NCBI RefSeq assembly: GCF_024273235.1
Contig: NZ_JANBVH010000009.1
Span: 1-64,000, forward strand
DNA: 64,000 nucleotides
Direction of reading: 5' to 3'
DNA from: Sphingomonas faeni
GTDB lineage: Bacteria; Pseudomonadota; Alphaproteobacteria; Sphingomonadales; Sphingomonadaceae
Below the pieces are notes generated by a model that was not told the DNA's origin, ran no database searches, and saw only the letters and a program-made list of their open reading frames with translations. Below are positions 26,183 through 36,207 of this stretch, in pieces (position 1 is the stretch's first letter; each line of letters starts with the position of its first letter). Position numbers and translations under genes: made by a program.

Positions 26183-28393
26183 ATGATCATCATGACCCGG
26201 TCCTCGCATCATTTCCTGACTGCCGCGCTGGCGCTCGTGCTGGCCGCGGTGCCGTGCGCGGTCGTCGCGCAGGAAGTCGTGCAGGCGATCCCGGGGACGA
26301 CCGATGCGGACAAGCTTGGCGATCTCATGCGCCGGGTCGCGAGCAATCCGCGCGACGTCGATGCGCTGATCCGGGCGGGCGACCTGTCGATGGGGCTGGG
26401 CGATCTGAGCGGTGCCGCGGCCTTGTTCGCACGCGCCGAGAAAGTGAACCCGCGTGATGGTCGGATCAAGGCGGGGATGGGGTCGATCCTGGTCCGCTCG
26501 GAACGGCCGGGCGAGGCGCTGCGCTATTATGCGCAGGCGGAAAGCCTGGGTCTCGACCCGCGGAATTTCGCGGCGGATCGCGGGCTCGCGTACGATCTGA
26601 TCGGCCAGCAGGATCGTGCGCAGCGCGATTACCGGGTCGCGCTCCGCAATGCGCCGGATGACGAGACGATCAGGCGCTATGCGCTGTCGCTCGGCATTTC
26701 GGGGAAGCCGGAACTCGCGATCCAGCAGCTCAATCCGCTCCTGCTGAAGAGCGATCGTGGTGCATGGCGCTCGCGCGCGTTCATCATCGCGATGAACGGC
26801 GACGTCGCGGGTGCCGAGAAGATCGCGACCACGATGATGCCCGCCGGCACCGCCCAGGGTCTGCAACCGTTCTTCCAGCGCCTGCCGACCCTGCCGGCGA
26901 GCGATCGGGCGTTCGCGGTGCATTTCGGTGAGGTCCATGCGACGCCGGCGCGCCTGGCGGATGCGCGGATGGCGCCGCCGCTGGGCATCCTCGCGGCGGA
27001 TCCGACCGCGCCGGTGATGCTGGCTGCCGTGCCGCAGCCGGTCGTCGTCGCCGCGTCCGGCAAGACCAAGCGCGGCCGTCGCAGCAAGCCGGGCCGGACC
27101 GAGATGGCCGCGACAACGCGCGCCGCGACGCCGGTGCCGGTTGTCGCGACGCGTACCCCGACTACTCCCGCTCCGACTATTCCCACTGCGGTCGCGCCGC
27201 CGGTTCAGTTCGCGTCGTCGTCGGTCCCGATGGTGCAAGCCGTGCCTGGGCAATCGACAGCGGCGCGGGTCGCGACACCGCAGCCGACCTATCGTGCACC
27301 GCAAGTCGCGCAGACCACCACGGTCGCGCCGCAGACCCAGACACCGGTCGCAGTGGCACGTGTCGCGCCAACACCGACGCCGGCGCCCAACTCGGCGCCG
27401 ACTTCGACCGGGGCGTTGCCCGCGACCACCGTCACGCAGATGGCGGCCGTCCCCGCGGGGCGGATCCAGTCGGAAAGCAACACGCGCGTGGCCAATTCGA
27501 TCGCGGCCGCGGCGGTCGCGTCGACGGGTACGATGGCCAAGCCGGTAGCGCCTAGCCCCGTACAGCCGACACCGGTGCAACAGGCTTCGGTCCAGTCGCA
27601 GCCCGTGACACCGGCGCCGGTGCAGCAGGCTTCGGTCCAGCCCCGGCCGGTTCAGCAGGCGAGTGCCGCACCGCTGCCGACTCCCGGCTTCTCCGCGAAT
27701 GGAGCGACGCCGTCGACGCCGCCGGTCGAGGTCGCCGCAGTGTTGCCGCCACGCGCGGTGGTGGCGAGTGAGGATTCGATCCTCGCGCGGATCGTCGCGG
27801 GGTTGTCGATCCCGGCGTCAGAGCTCGATGTCGCGCCGATGCGACCCGCGCCCGTCGTGACGCAGGCCGCTGTGCCGGTTTCCGACGACGCCGAGCGCGT
27901 GCTCGCCGAGGCGAAAGCCAAGCTCCAGCGCGATGCGGCGGCAAAGAAGATCGCGGCCGAGCAACTCGCTGCCGACAAGAAGGCTACCCTCGACAAGAAG
28001 GCGGCGACGCGCAAAGCCATCGCCGACAAGAAGGCGCTTGCCGAGAAGAAGGCGGCCGCCGCCGAGAAGCTTGCTGCAGACAAGGCTGCGGCCGAGGAAA
28101 AGCGGATCGCGCGCGCCAATCCCGAACGCATCTGGGTGCAGGTGTCGACCGGCGCGACCGAGGGCGATCTGCCCAAGGCGTGGAAGGGTGTGAAGGCCAA
28201 GGCGCCGGCCGTGGTCGGCAGTCGCGGCGGCTGGACGACTCCGTGGAAGGCGACCAATCGCGTGCTGGCCGGGCCGTTCAAGACCGATGCGGAGGCGCGC
28301 ACCTTCGTCAATCAGCTCGCCAAGGAAGGCGTTTCGACGTTCAGCTTCACCAGCGAACCGGGCCAAGTCATTACGAAGTTGCCTGCGAAGTGA
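26183..28393 (+). CDS. Exported TPR and SPOR domain protein
   Basis: The 736-residue protein has a signal peptide (ending near AVVAQ), then about 200 residues of tetratricopeptide-type helices ([21 protein letters not shown], repeated pattern), a long Pro/Thr/Val/Gln-rich linker with imperfect repeats such as PVQQASVQ, a Lys/Ala-rich coiled coil (about residues 575-640, many KKA and DKK units), and a C-terminal SPOR domain (from about residue 650, IWVQVSTG to the end). SPOR domains bind glycan strands stripped of peptides at division septa. With ftsZ directly upstream, a septal role is likely but inferred. The start could be the second Met three codons later; no strong ribosome site decides. 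Confidence 0.8.
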   Translation: MIIMTRSSHHFLTAALALVLAAVPCAVVAQEVVQAIPGTTDADKLGDLMRRVASNPRDVDALIRAGDLSMGLGDLSGAAALFARAEKVNPRDGRIKAGMGSILVRSERPGEALRYYAQAESLGLDPRNFAADRGLAYDLIGQQDRAQRDYRVALRNAPDDETIRRYALSLGISGKPELAIQQLNPLLLKSDRGAWRSRAFIIAMNGDVAGAEKIATTMMPAGTAQGLQPFFQRLPTLPASDRAFAVHFGEVHATPARLADARMAPPLGILAADPTAPVMLAAVPQPVVVAASGKTKRGRRSKPGRTEMAATTRAATPVPVVATRTPTTPAPTIPTAVAPPVQFASSSVPMVQAVPGQSTAARVATPQPTYRAPQVAQTTTVAPQTQTPVAVARVAPTPTPAPNSAPTSTGALPATTVTQMAAVPAGRIQSESNTRVANSIAAAAVASTGTMAKPVAPSPVQPTPVQQASVQSQPVTPAPVQQASVQPRPVQQASAAPLPTPGFSANGATPSTPPVEVAAVLPPRAVVASEDSILARIVAGLSIPASELDVAPMRPAPVVTQAAVPVSDDAERVLAEAKAKLQRDAAAKKIAAEQLAADKKATLDKKAATRKAIADKKALAEKKAAAAEKLAADKAAAEEKRIARANPERIWVQVSTGATEGDLPKAWKGVKAKAPAVVGSRGGWTTPWKATNRVLAGPFKTDAEARTFVNQLAKEGVSTFSFTSEPGQVITKLPAK

Positions 28394-28418
28394 GCGCGTT
28401 CACACTCTGGCCGGCGAA

Positions 28419-29585
28419 GTGAGTCACCGCGCGCCCTGGGCTTCGGACCCGGCGCGTAGCAAAGGACGGCTTCAAGAGGAACAGAACGGGACCGTACGTG
28501 GGCCGCGCGATGCCTTTCAGCGCGACCGTGACCGGATCATCCACTCGATCAGCTTCCGTCGCCTACGCCACAAGACGCAGGTGTTCATGGCGCCGGACGG
28601 CGACCATTTTCGGGTACGCCTGACGCACAGCCTGGAAGTCGCGCAGATCGGCCGGACGATCGCGCGGACGCTGGCGCTAAACGAGGATCTGACGGAGGCC
28701 TTGTGCCTGGCGCACGACATCGGCCATCCGCCGTTCGGCCATGCCGGCGAGGATGCGCTGAAGGCGGCGTTGACGGGGCAGGGCGGTTTCGATCACAACG
28801 GCCACACGCTCCGCACGCTGATGACGATCGAGCGGCCGTATCCGATGTGGAACGGGCTCAACCTGACCTGGGAGACGCTCGAGGGTCTCGCCAAGCATAA
28901 CGGCCCGGTACGGCATCCGGGTTGGGCGCTGGCCGCGGCGGATGCGGAGTTTCCGCTGGCGCTGACCAGTTTTTCGTCGCTGGAGGCACAGGTCGCGGCG
29001 ATTGCGGACGATATCGCGTACGACAATCACGACATCGACGACGGCTTGCGCGCCGGACTGTTGACGCTCGACCAGATGCTGGCGGTGCCGCTGGTCGCGA
29101 GCGGCTGGGACGACGTCCGCCGGCGGTTCCCGGACGTTGCGCCGAAGCGGCTGGTCGGCGAACTCGTCCGCACGCAGATCGGGACGATGGTCAATGACCT
29201 GATCGCCGAAACCCGTCAGCGGATCGCGGCGAGTGGCGTTGCGAGCGTCGACGACGTCCGTGCCGCCGGACAGTGCCTGGTCGGGTTCTCGGGCGAGATG
29301 CGCGAGGCTGAGCGTGACCTCAAGCGCTTCATGTATGCCAATCTATATCATCACCCGCGCCAGTTGGCGGCGGCGGATGCAGCACATGGCATCGTGTCCG
29401 GGCTGTTCGCGGTCTATCGCGACGATCCCGCGACGATACCCGAGGAATGGCGCGAGCGGCTGCCGTCGGAGGATCCCGACCGCAGCCGGCATATCGCGGA
29501 TTTCATTGCGGGGATGACGGATAGGTATGCGGTGTCGCGCTACCGCGAACTGGTCGGCCCGATCGATCTGCCCGAGGGGTTCTGA
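28419..29585 (+). CDS. Deoxyguanosinetriphosphate triphosphohydrolase-like HD protein
   Basis: This 388-residue HD-superfamily enzyme should cleave dNTPs to deoxynucleosides and triphosphate. It has the dGTPase order: [15 protein letters not shown] with KTQVF, the first metal-ligand His in [10 protein letters not shown] (His70), the HD pair in [15 protein letters not shown] (His99, Asp100), and [15 protein letters not shown] with the last ligand Asp. Such proteins keep dNTP pools in balance. I use the GTG at VSHRAPW, where homology begins; the frame stays open upstream into the SPOR gene. It starts 25 bp after the SPOR stop, so it may be cotranscribed. Confidence 0.9.
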   Translation: MSHRAPWASDPARSKGRLQEEQNGTVRGPRDAFQRDRDRIIHSISFRRLRHKTQVFMAPDGDHFRVRLTHSLEVAQIGRTIARTLALNEDLTEALCLAHDIGHPPFGHAGEDALKAALTGQGGFDHNGHTLRTLMTIERPYPMWNGLNLTWETLEGLAKHNGPVRHPGWALAAADAEFPLALTSFSSLEAQVAAIADDIAYDNHDIDDGLRAGLLTLDQMLAVPLVASGWDDVRRRFPDVAPKRLVGELVRTQIGTMVNDLIAETRQRIAASGVASVDDVRAAGQCLVGFSGEMREAERDLKRFMYANLYHHPRQLAAADAAHGIVSGLFAVYRDDPATIPEEWRERLPSEDPDRSRHIADFIAGMTDRYAVSRYRELVGPIDLPEGF

Positions 29586-29600
29586 GTCCGATACGGCGCT

Positions 29601-29728
29601 TATCCTCCCCCGCTAGGGGGAGGTGGCTGGCCCTTGCCAGACGGAGGGGGCGGGAAGGGCAAACCGAAGTTCCGTGTCCTCCCCCTCCGTCACCTTCGGT
29701 GCCACCTCCCCCTGGCGGGGGAGGATTG
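29601..29728. repeat. Family B palindrome pair
   Basis: TCCTCCCCCGCTAGGGGGAGG with GACGGAGGGGG is mirrored by CCCCCTCCGTC and CCACCTCCCCCTGGCGGGGG. It follows the dNTPase gene and lies between convergent genes, where it may help end transcription from both sides. Confidence 0.82.
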
Positions 29729-29752
29729 CGGATAAACGGCGGCTCTAACGCA

Positions 29753-29786
29753 AATCGGCGGCCGGACCTTGGTCCGACCGCCGATT
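29753..29786 (-). terminator. Hairpin after the small secreted protein gene
   Basis: AATCGGCGGCCGGACC and GGTCCGACCGCCGATT form a stem with one mismatch around a short TT loop. It lies 26 bp after the stop of the minus-strand gene. Only a short T tract follows on that strand, so the call is moderate. Confidence 0.5.
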
Positions 29787-29811
29787 ATACCATCGTCGAT
29801 GTTAGCGATGT

Positions 29812-30105
29812 TCAGCGCGTGACCGAAGCGATGCCGCCGGCTGCGCCATTGGCTTCGGCGGTCTTGAACGCGACCGGTACGCCGCCCGACACACCCGATA
29901 CGCGATCGCCGCGGACGATCAGGTGGAACTTCTGGCCCGACGGGTAGCGACGGCCGTCGATGACCTGGCGGCCACCTTCCTGGGTCGAGGTATAGACATA
30001 GGTGCTGCCCTCGTGGACGAAGCTCTGCTTGGACTCTGCGGCCATGCCGATCGTAGAGGTGAGGGCGGCGGCTGCTACTGCGATGATCTTGAAACTATTG
30101 CGCAT
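29812..30105 (-). CDS. Small secreted protein, unknown function
   Basis: The 97-residue product has a typical signal peptide (MRNSFKIIAVAAAALTS, cleavage near GMAA). The mature part is about 75 residues, rich in Gly, Ser and Tyr, with a beta-like HEGSTYVYTSTQEGGRQVIDG stretch. I do not recognise a family with a known role. It is a single gene, followed by a hairpin and with a 217-bp gap to the divergent DUF1800 gene. Confidence 0.7.
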   Translation of the reverse strand: MRNSFKIIAVAAAALTSTIGMAAESKQSFVHEGSTYVYTSTQEGGRQVIDGRRYPSGQKFHLIVRGDRVSGVSGGVPVAFKTAEANGAAGGIASVTR

Positions 30106-30322
30106 GATCGTGTCTCCCGCGTTGTGCGTCGAGCCGGATCAGGTCTTCTCCCAACTCTCGAGTCAGATAAATATTGCGGTGCAGCATAAGTCGCAATTGC
30201 AAAGCCGGCGATCACGCTTGCGTGCGCTGCAACGACGTAGCGCCCTGACGATGCGGTGAACTGCGACGGTGACATAGTTCCGCGACATCTCAGGCGCATA
30301 GCCGACGCGAAGGAGAGGGATC

Positions 30323-31888
30323 TTGTCCGCTTCCAGTATCGCGCTCAATCGGTTCGGCCTTGGTGCGAGGCCCGGTGACGGCGTCTCCGGGGACCCGGCG
30401 AAATGGGTGCTCGCGCAGTGCGAGCGCTTCGAGGCGCGGCCCGCGGCAATTGCCAGCGCGCCGTCGACGTCGAGCGTTTCGGCGACCCTGGCGACGTATT
30501 TTGCACAGCAGAGGATGATCAGGGCGGAGTTCGGACCCCGTCGGCCGAAACCGGCGCCGAGCGCCGCCGCGCCGATGACGGCGCCGAGCGCCTTCATGCC
30601 GATGACCGGGCCGGGCGCCCCTACGCCGATGACGGCACCCGCCATGTCCGCCATGATGGCCCCGCCCGCCATGCCCGGTCCAGCCGGCGACAAGCCCGGC
30701 GAAGCGGCCCGGCGCGCCGCGCGGCAACTCGCCGGCAAGCAGAGTCGCGACGATTACGGCGGCGCGGTTGCGGCTCGTACGATCGCCGCACTGACGAGCG
30801 ATGCGCCGTTCGTCGAGCGGCTCGTGCATTTCTGGGCGAACCATTTTGCGGTTTCCACCGACAAGCTCGAAGTCACCGGGCTCGCCGGGCCGATGGAGTT
30901 CGAGGCGATCCGCCCGCACGTCCTGGGCAATTTCGCAGACATGCTGAACGCGGTCGAGCGTCATCCGGCGATGCTGCTGTATCTCGATCAGGCGGTATCG
31001 GTCGGCCCCGACAGTCCGTTCGCCGCGCGCCGACCCAGGCGACGCACCGGTCTCAACGAAAATCTCGCGCGTGAAATCATGGAACTTCACACGCTCGGCG
31101 TCCGCAGCGGGTACACCCAGGCCGACGTCACCGAATTCGCGCGGGCGATGACCGGCTGGACGGTCGCGGGAATCGGTCGCGGGCCGGGTGCGCGCATGCA
31201 AGACGATAGCCGGCAGGACGATGCCCGGCCGGGCGCGTTCGTCTTCCTTTCCGAGGTGCATCAGCCGGGTGACCGGATCGTGATGGGCAAGCGCTATCCC
31301 GCGGCAGGCGAGGAGCAGGCGCAGGCGGTGCTGGCCGATCTCGCGGTCCATCCGGCGACCGCGACCCATATCGCGACCAAGCTCGCGCGGCACTTCGCGG
31401 GCGACACGCCGCCGCCGGCGATGGTGAAGCGCCTCCAGGCCGCGTTCCTCGAATCGGGCGGTGACCTGCCCATAGTCTATCGCGCGCTGGTCGCATCGCC
31501 CGAGGCATGGGTGACGCAGCCGGTCAAATTCAAATCGCCGTGGGAATGGTATGTCTCGACGCAGCGCGCGCTCGGCACGACCATCGTCCAGCCCGGCGTG
31601 ACGGTGGGCATGATGAACCAACTCGGCCAGCCGGTGTGGAAGCCGGGGCAACCGGTCGGCTACGACGATATCGCGGCGGCCTGGGCCGGACCCGACGCGA
31701 TCCTGCGCCGCGTGGAGGCGGCGGAGCGGTTTGCCGCGCGGGCCGGGCCGGTCGATGCCCGGGCGCTGGCGCCGACGCTGTTCCCGGCGTCGGTCAGTCC
31801 TGCCACCACGCAGGCGATCGCGCGCGCGGACAGTCCGGCGCAGGGGCTTGCGTTGCTGCTCGTCGCCCCCGAATCCATGCGGAGATAG
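30323..31888 (+). CDS. DUF1800 domain protein
   Basis: The 521-residue protein matches DUF1800: an early ALNRFGLGARPGD, the core ERLVHFWANHFAVS, MLLYLDQ, and GLNENLAREIMELHTLGV, with FARAMTGWTV. Family members are thought to be exported and are nearly always next to a DUF1501 gene, as here; the biochemical role is unknown. Residues about 75-115 are a Met/Pro/Ala-rich stretch with repeated PMTAP- and PMTGP-like units that looks inserted. No signal peptide is evident. It starts with TTG, supported by GGAGAGG six bases upstream. Confidence 0.88.
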   Translation: MSASSIALNRFGLGARPGDGVSGDPAKWVLAQCERFEARPAAIASAPSTSSVSATLATYFAQQRMIRAEFGPRRPKPAPSAAAPMTAPSAFMPMTGPGAPTPMTAPAMSAMMAPPAMPGPAGDKPGEAARRAARQLAGKQSRDDYGGAVAARTIAALTSDAPFVERLVHFWANHFAVSTDKLEVTGLAGPMEFEAIRPHVLGNFADMLNAVERHPAMLLYLDQAVSVGPDSPFAARRPRRRTGLNENLAREIMELHTLGVRSGYTQADVTEFARAMTGWTVAGIGRGPGARMQDDSRQDDARPGAFVFLSEVHQPGDRIVMGKRYPAAGEEQAQAVLADLAVHPATATHIATKLARHFAGDTPPPAMVKRLQAAFLESGGDLPIVYRALVASPEAWVTQPVKFKSPWEWYVSTQRALGTTIVQPGVTVGMMNQLGQPVWKPGQPVGYDDIAAAWAGPDAILRRVEAAERFAARAGPVDARALAPTLFPASVSPATTQAIARADSPAQGLALLLVAPESMRR

Positions 31889-31890
31889 TC

Positions 31891-33045
31891 ATGCTCGACC
31901 GTCGTTCCTTCCTCTCGACCGGTACGCTCGGCGTGCTGGCGTCCGCCTTCGCGCCGCGCATCGCTTTCGCGCGGGCCGCGACTAACAGGCGGTTCGTGTT
32001 CGTCATCCAGCGCGGGGCGGCGGACGGGCTCGGCACGATCGGTGCGGTCGGCGATCCCGCATTCGCCGGGGTCAGGGGGGATCTCGCGGCCGACTTCGCC
32101 ACGGGCACGAAGCTCGACGGCATGTTCGCGTTGCATCCGGCAATGACGGCGAGCGCGGGCCTCTACAAACAGGGCCAGGCGCTGTTCGCGCACGCGATCG
32201 CGTCGCCTTACCGCGACCGATCGCATTTCGACGGGCAGAACGTGCTCGAGACGGGGGGCGTGAGTGCGTATCAGGTCCGCGACGGGTGGCTGAACCGACT
32301 GCTCGGCGTGCTGCCCGCGGAGGAGGCGCGCGCGATCGCGGTGGCGGCGACCGTGCCGATGGCGCTTCGCGGCCGGCGTGAGGTGGCGTCTTACGCGCCG
32401 TCGAACCTGCCGGATGCGTCGGACGACCTGTTGCAGCGGGTGACGATGCTCTACGATGGCGACCGGCAATTGCACGCGCTGTGGAGCGAGGCGATGGCGA
32501 CGCGCCAACTGACCAGCGATCTCGGTCAGGACGGTGGCCGTAACGCCGCCGCGACCGGCGCGCTGGCTGCACGGTTGCTGAAACCCGACAATGGCGCGCG
32601 GATCGCGATGATCGAGACGGGCGGCTGGGATACGCATACGGGGCAGCGCGGGCGGCTCGCGGCGCAGTTGAAGGGCCTCGATGTGATGGTCGCCTCGCTG
32701 CAGGCGGGGCTGGGGCCGTTATGGGCGGACACGATGGTGCTGGTCGCGACCGAGTTCGGGCGGACCGTCGCGGTCAACGGCACCGGCGGCACCGATCATG
32801 GCACGGGTACGGCGGCGATGCTGTTCGGGGGCGCCGTGAAGGGCGGGCGGGTCGTGTCGGACTGGCCGAGCCTCGCCCCCGCCGCGCTGTACGAGGCGCG
32901 CGATCTGAAGCCGACGATGCAGCTGGATGCGTTCATCGGCGGGGCCGTGTCGTCGCATTTCGGCATCGAGCCGGCGCGGGCGATGGCGGCGCTGTTCCCG
33001 GCGAGCGCGAAGACGGCCGCGGTCGAGGGTTTGGTGCAAGTCTAA
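31891..33045 (+). CDS. DUF1501 domain protein, Tat-type signal
   Basis: The 384-residue protein starts with a twin-arginine-like signal (LDRRSFLSTGTLGVLASAFAPRIAFA), so export in folded form is likely. DUF1501 is a sulfatase-like alkaline phosphatase superfamily domain; visible motifs are FVIQRGAADGLGT, SHFDGQNVLE, ETGGWDTHTGQ, and VLVATEFGRTV with GTDHGTGTAAMLFG, which carry the metal-ligand-like Asp and His residues. It lies two bases after the DUF1800 stop and forms an operon with it. The substrate is unknown. Confidence 0.88.
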   Translation: MLDRRSFLSTGTLGVLASAFAPRIAFARAATNRRFVFVIQRGAADGLGTIGAVGDPAFAGVRGDLAADFATGTKLDGMFALHPAMTASAGLYKQGQALFAHAIASPYRDRSHFDGQNVLETGGVSAYQVRDGWLNRLLGVLPAEEARAIAVAATVPMALRGRREVASYAPSNLPDASDDLLQRVTMLYDGDRQLHALWSEAMATRQLTSDLGQDGGRNAAATGALAARLLKPDNGARIAMIETGGWDTHTGQRGRLAAQLKGLDVMVASLQAGLGPLWADTMVLVATEFGRTVAVNGTGGTDHGTGTAAMLFGGAVKGGRVVSDWPSLAPAALYEARDLKPTMQLDAFIGGAVSSHFGIEPARAMAALFPASAKTAAVEGLVQV

Positions 33046-33071
33046 GGTCGTTCTTTCCACCTTGCCCCGCC

Positions 33072-33170
33072 ACACTTCTGTTCCCTCGCGAACGCGGGGG
33101 CCCAGGATCTCGCGCGGTGCCCGTGGTTTAGCTGGGCCCCCGCGTCCGCGGGGGGACTGTTAAAGCGTTT
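33072..33170. repeat. Family H palindrome pair upstream of argS
   Basis: CCCTCGCGAACGCGGGGGCCCAG is mirrored by CTGGGCCCCCGCGTCCGCGGGGG, with about 45 bases between. The plan is the same as in the other families but the arm sequence is distinct. It follows the DUF1501 gene. Confidence 0.75.
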
Positions 33171-33275
33171 CATTGTTTCGGACGGGAACTGACCGCGTCT
33201 GCGCGACGGGATTAAAATTGAGCGCCGTGCCGCTATGGTCTAGAGCGCGCGCTTCCTTGTGATACCGGAATTGCC

Positions 33276-35000
33276 ATGACGCTCTACGCCCGTTTCGCCG
33301 CGCATATCGATGCGGCGCTCGACACGCTGACCGCGGCGGGGACGCTGCCCGCGGGCCTCGACCGCAAGAACGTGACGGTCGAGCCGCCGCGCGACACGAG
33401 CCACGGCGATCTCGCGACCAACGCCGCGATGGTGCTGGCCAAGCCCGCAAAGACCAATCCGCGCGTGCTGGCGGATGCACTGGTCGCCGAGCTGTCGAAG
33501 CTCGAGGACGTCGCGTCGGCGAGCGTAGCGGGCCCCGGCTTCATCAACATGAAGCTGACCGACGATGCCTGGCGCGCCGAACTGGCCGCGATCCCCGAGG
33601 CAGGCGCCGATTACGGCCGGTCGACGCAAGGCGCGGGGATCACCGTCAATATCGAATATGTCTCGGCCAACCCGACCGGGCCGATGCACATGGGGCATTG
33701 CCGCGGTGCGGTGGTCGGCGATGCGCTCGCGAGCCTGCTCGAATTCGCCGGACACCGGGTGATCCGCGAATATTACGTCAACGACGCCGGCGGTCAGGTC
33801 GATGTCCTCGCCCGCTCCGTCCACCTGCGCTACCGCGAGGCGCTCGGCGAGACCGTCGAGATCCCCGAGGGCCTGTACCCCGGCGACTATCTCGTCCCCG
33901 TCGGCCAGTCGCTCGCGAAGGAATTCGGCGACCGCTATGTCGGCGCGCCCGAGAGCGAATGGCTCGCCGTCTTTCGCACGCAGGCGGTCGCGGCGATGAT
34001 GGTGATGATCCGCGCCGATCTCGCGCTGCTCGGGATCGAGCACGAAGTGTTCTCGTCGGAGGCCGAACTCCAGGCCGCCAAGAAGCCTGAGGCCGCCGAG
34101 GCCGAGCTGCGGTCGCGCGATCTCGTCTATGACGGTGTGCTCGAAGCGCCGAAGGGCGAGATGCCGGACGATTGGGAGCCGGTCGAGCTGCCGCTGTTCC
34201 GCTCGACGCAGTTCGGCGACGACCAGGATCGGCCGATCAAGAAGTCGAACGGATCGTGGACCTATTTCGGCGCCGATCTCGCCTATCATTTCCAGAAGAG
34301 CCAGAGCGCCGACCAGCTGATCGACATCTGGGGTGCGGATCATGGCGGCACGGTGAAGCGGATCGTGGCGGCGGTGGCGGCGCTGACCGGCGGCAAGACG
34401 CGGTTCCACGTGAAGCTGGTCCAGATGGTCCGGCTGTTGCGTAACGGCGAGCCGGTGAAGATGTCGAAGCGCTCGGGCAATTTCGTCACGCTGGCCGACG
34501 TCGTGCGCGAAGTCGGCAAGGACGTGGTGCGCTTCACGATGCTCACGCGGCGGTCGGATGCGCAGATGGATTTCGACTTCGCCAAGGTGGTCGAGGCGTC
34601 GAAGGACAACCCGGTTTTCTACGTCCAATACGCGCATGCCCGCATCGCATCGCTGCATCGCCGCGCGGAAGAGGCGGGAATTACGCCGATTGCGGCTGAT
34701 TTGTCCCGGCTTGATACGGACGAACTGGCGCTCGTGCAGCTCGCGGCACAGTTTCCGCGGCTCGTCGAGATCGCCTCCACGGCGCGCGAACCGCACAGAA
34801 TCGCGTTCTATCTCTATGACTTGGCGGCGGCATTCCATGCGCTGTGGAATGTCGGCAACGACCGTCCCGATCGCCGCTTCCTGGTGATCGAGGATCCGCA
34901 GGCGACGGCCGCACGGCTTTTCTTGGCGTCCGCTATAGGGCAAATTATTCATAATGGCCTCGCCATCATGGGGGTCGAAGCGGTTTCGGAGATGAAGTGA
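33276..35000 (+). CDS. argS: Arginyl-tRNA synthetase
   Basis: The 574-residue class I synthetase charges tRNA-Arg. It has the N-terminal additional domain, the HIGH-type motif in ANPTGPMHMGHCRG (near residue 138), the KMSKR motif in VKMSKRSGN (near residue 394), and the helical anticodon-binding DALR domain at the end (AFHALWNVGNDRPDRRF). Length is normal. The stop overlaps the start of a SPOR gene, an arrangement common in Alphaproteobacteria. Confidence 0.97.
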   Translation: MTLYARFAAHIDAALDTLTAAGTLPAGLDRKNVTVEPPRDTSHGDLATNAAMVLAKPAKTNPRVLADALVAELSKLEDVASASVAGPGFINMKLTDDAWRAELAAIPEAGADYGRSTQGAGITVNIEYVSANPTGPMHMGHCRGAVVGDALASLLEFAGHRVIREYYVNDAGGQVDVLARSVHLRYREALGETVEIPEGLYPGDYLVPVGQSLAKEFGDRYVGAPESEWLAVFRTQAVAAMMVMIRADLALLGIEHEVFSSEAELQAAKKPEAAEAELRSRDLVYDGVLEAPKGEMPDDWEPVELPLFRSTQFGDDQDRPIKKSNGSWTYFGADLAYHFQKSQSADQLIDIWGADHGGTVKRIVAAVAALTGGKTRFHVKLVQMVRLLRNGEPVKMSKRSGNFVTLADVVREVGKDVVRFTMLTRRSDAQMDFDFAKVVEASKDNPVFYVQYAHARIASLHRRAEEAGITPIAADLSRLDTDELALVQLAAQFPRLVEIASTAREPHRIAFYLYDLAAAFHALWNVGNDRPDRRFLVIEDPQATAARLFLASAIGQIIHNGLAIMGVEAVSEMK

Positions 35001-35719
35001 TGGCCGACGACATGGATCTGCGCGAGGAAGACCGGCTCCCCTGGCTCGAGACCGTCGAGCCGGACGAGCAGGACACGGTCGGCATCGGCCGCGTGATCGC
35101 GCTGGTCGTGCTCGGGCTGGCGGTGCTCGCGGCGATCATCTTCGGCATCTACAAGCTGCAACAACGCACACCCACGGGCGACGGCCAGCTGATCGCCGCA
35201 CAGGAGGGCGACTACAAGGTCAAGCCCGACGACGCCGGCGGTCTGAAGGTCAAGGGCGAGGGCGACTCGGCGATCGCGACGAGCGCGGGCAAATCGGGCA
35301 ATGGCGCGATCGACCTGCGCGGCGTGCCGGAAGCGCCCGTAGACGGCAAGCGCGCGGTGGCGCCTAAGACCTCCGACGTGGCAGGTCGCAACGCCGTCGC
35401 GCAGGTGCCGGAGTCGAGCGGCCGCCTGGTCGCGGCCGCACCGATGGCGCCGTCACGCTCGGGCACCGCGACCGCGGCGACGGGTGGCTCGCTGGTCCAG
35501 CTCGGCGCCTATCCGAGCGAGGCGGTCGCGAACGCGGCGTGGACCAATTTCTCGAAGCGGTTCGCCTATATCGCGGCGCTGGGCAAGTCGGTCCAGCCGG
35601 TCGCGACGGGTGGGCGCACGCTGTACCGGCTGCGCGTCAATGCGGGCAGCGCGAACCAGGCGGCGGACATCTGCGGCCGGTTGCGCGTGGCGGGCGAAAC
35701 CTGCTTCGTTGCGAGCTGA
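35000..35719 (+). CDS. SPOR domain membrane protein
   Basis: The 239-residue protein has an acidic cytoplasmic N terminus of about 30 residues, one transmembrane segment (about residues 31-50, VIALVVLGLAVLAAIIFGI), a Gly/Ala/Lys-rich linker, and a C-terminal SPOR domain (about residues 160-239, SLVQLGAYPSEAVANAAW to TCFVAS). SPOR domains bind septal peptidoglycan. The ATG overlaps the argS stop (TGATG), with GGAG upstream. In many Alphaproteobacteria nagZ, scpA and scpB follow this gene; here they do not. Confidence 0.88.
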   Translation: MADDMDLREEDRLPWLETVEPDEQDTVGIGRVIALVVLGLAVLAAIIFGIYKLQQRTPTGDGQLIAAQEGDYKVKPDDAGGLKVKGEGDSAIATSAGKSGNGAIDLRGVPEAPVDGKRAVAPKTSDVAGRNAVAQVPESSGRLVAAAPMAPSRSGTATAATGGSLVQLGAYPSEAVANAAWTNFSKRFAYIAALGKSVQPVATGGRTLYRLRVNAGSANQAADICGRLRVAGETCFVAS

Positions 35720-35873
35720 CCGACGCGGTAGGACCGTTATCGAGTGCGGGCGCGACGGTGAATCCGGACCGAAAGCCGGTCTATGCGATCTGCCTCAGCA
35801 CCGGCCACTGCGTCCGCACGTGGCTTTGAAGTCGGTTGCCTAGATCCGGAGCCGATGCACCCAAATCCAGCGG

Positions 35874-36143
35874 TCAAATCGAGCGGCGGTGCTTTCCACC
35901 ATATTTGCGCCCGATGTAATCGCCGATCTGCGCCACTTCGGCCGCAGCAGCGCGGGCACCGTTCATTTGGCAGGGCAGCGGATCGCTGGCGTGATCGTTG
36001 GCGCGACGACTCACCGTTTCGCAAAGCTCCTCGATATCCGCGCGCGACAGGACGTTCTTCTCGCGCAACAGGCAAATCAGGCTCTGCAAGATGACCAGAT
36101 TTTTGTCCTCGGGATCAGTTTGGAGGTCTGGGTACGTTGCCAT
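35874..36143 (-). CDS. Small hypothetical protein
   Basis: The 89-residue soluble protein starts MATYPDLQTDPEDKNL and contains a helix-rich middle (LQSLICLLREKNVLSRADIEELCETV) that looks like a small helical bundle, then a basic C terminus (RKYGGKHRRSI). No family is recognised. An AGGAG site stands six bases before the chosen ATG, so translation is likely; an upstream in-frame ATG has no such site. It lies downstream of glpD on the same strand. Confidence 0.6.
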   Translation of the reverse strand: MATYPDLQTDPEDKNLVILQSLICLLREKNVLSRADIEELCETVSRRANDHASDPLPCQMNGARAAAAEVAQIGDYIGRKYGGKHRRSI

Positions 36144-36207
36144 TGGGGATCTCCTCTCACGATATGCCGAGGATATGCCGAACGTGCCAACAAGCAAGCT
36201 GTAAGAT

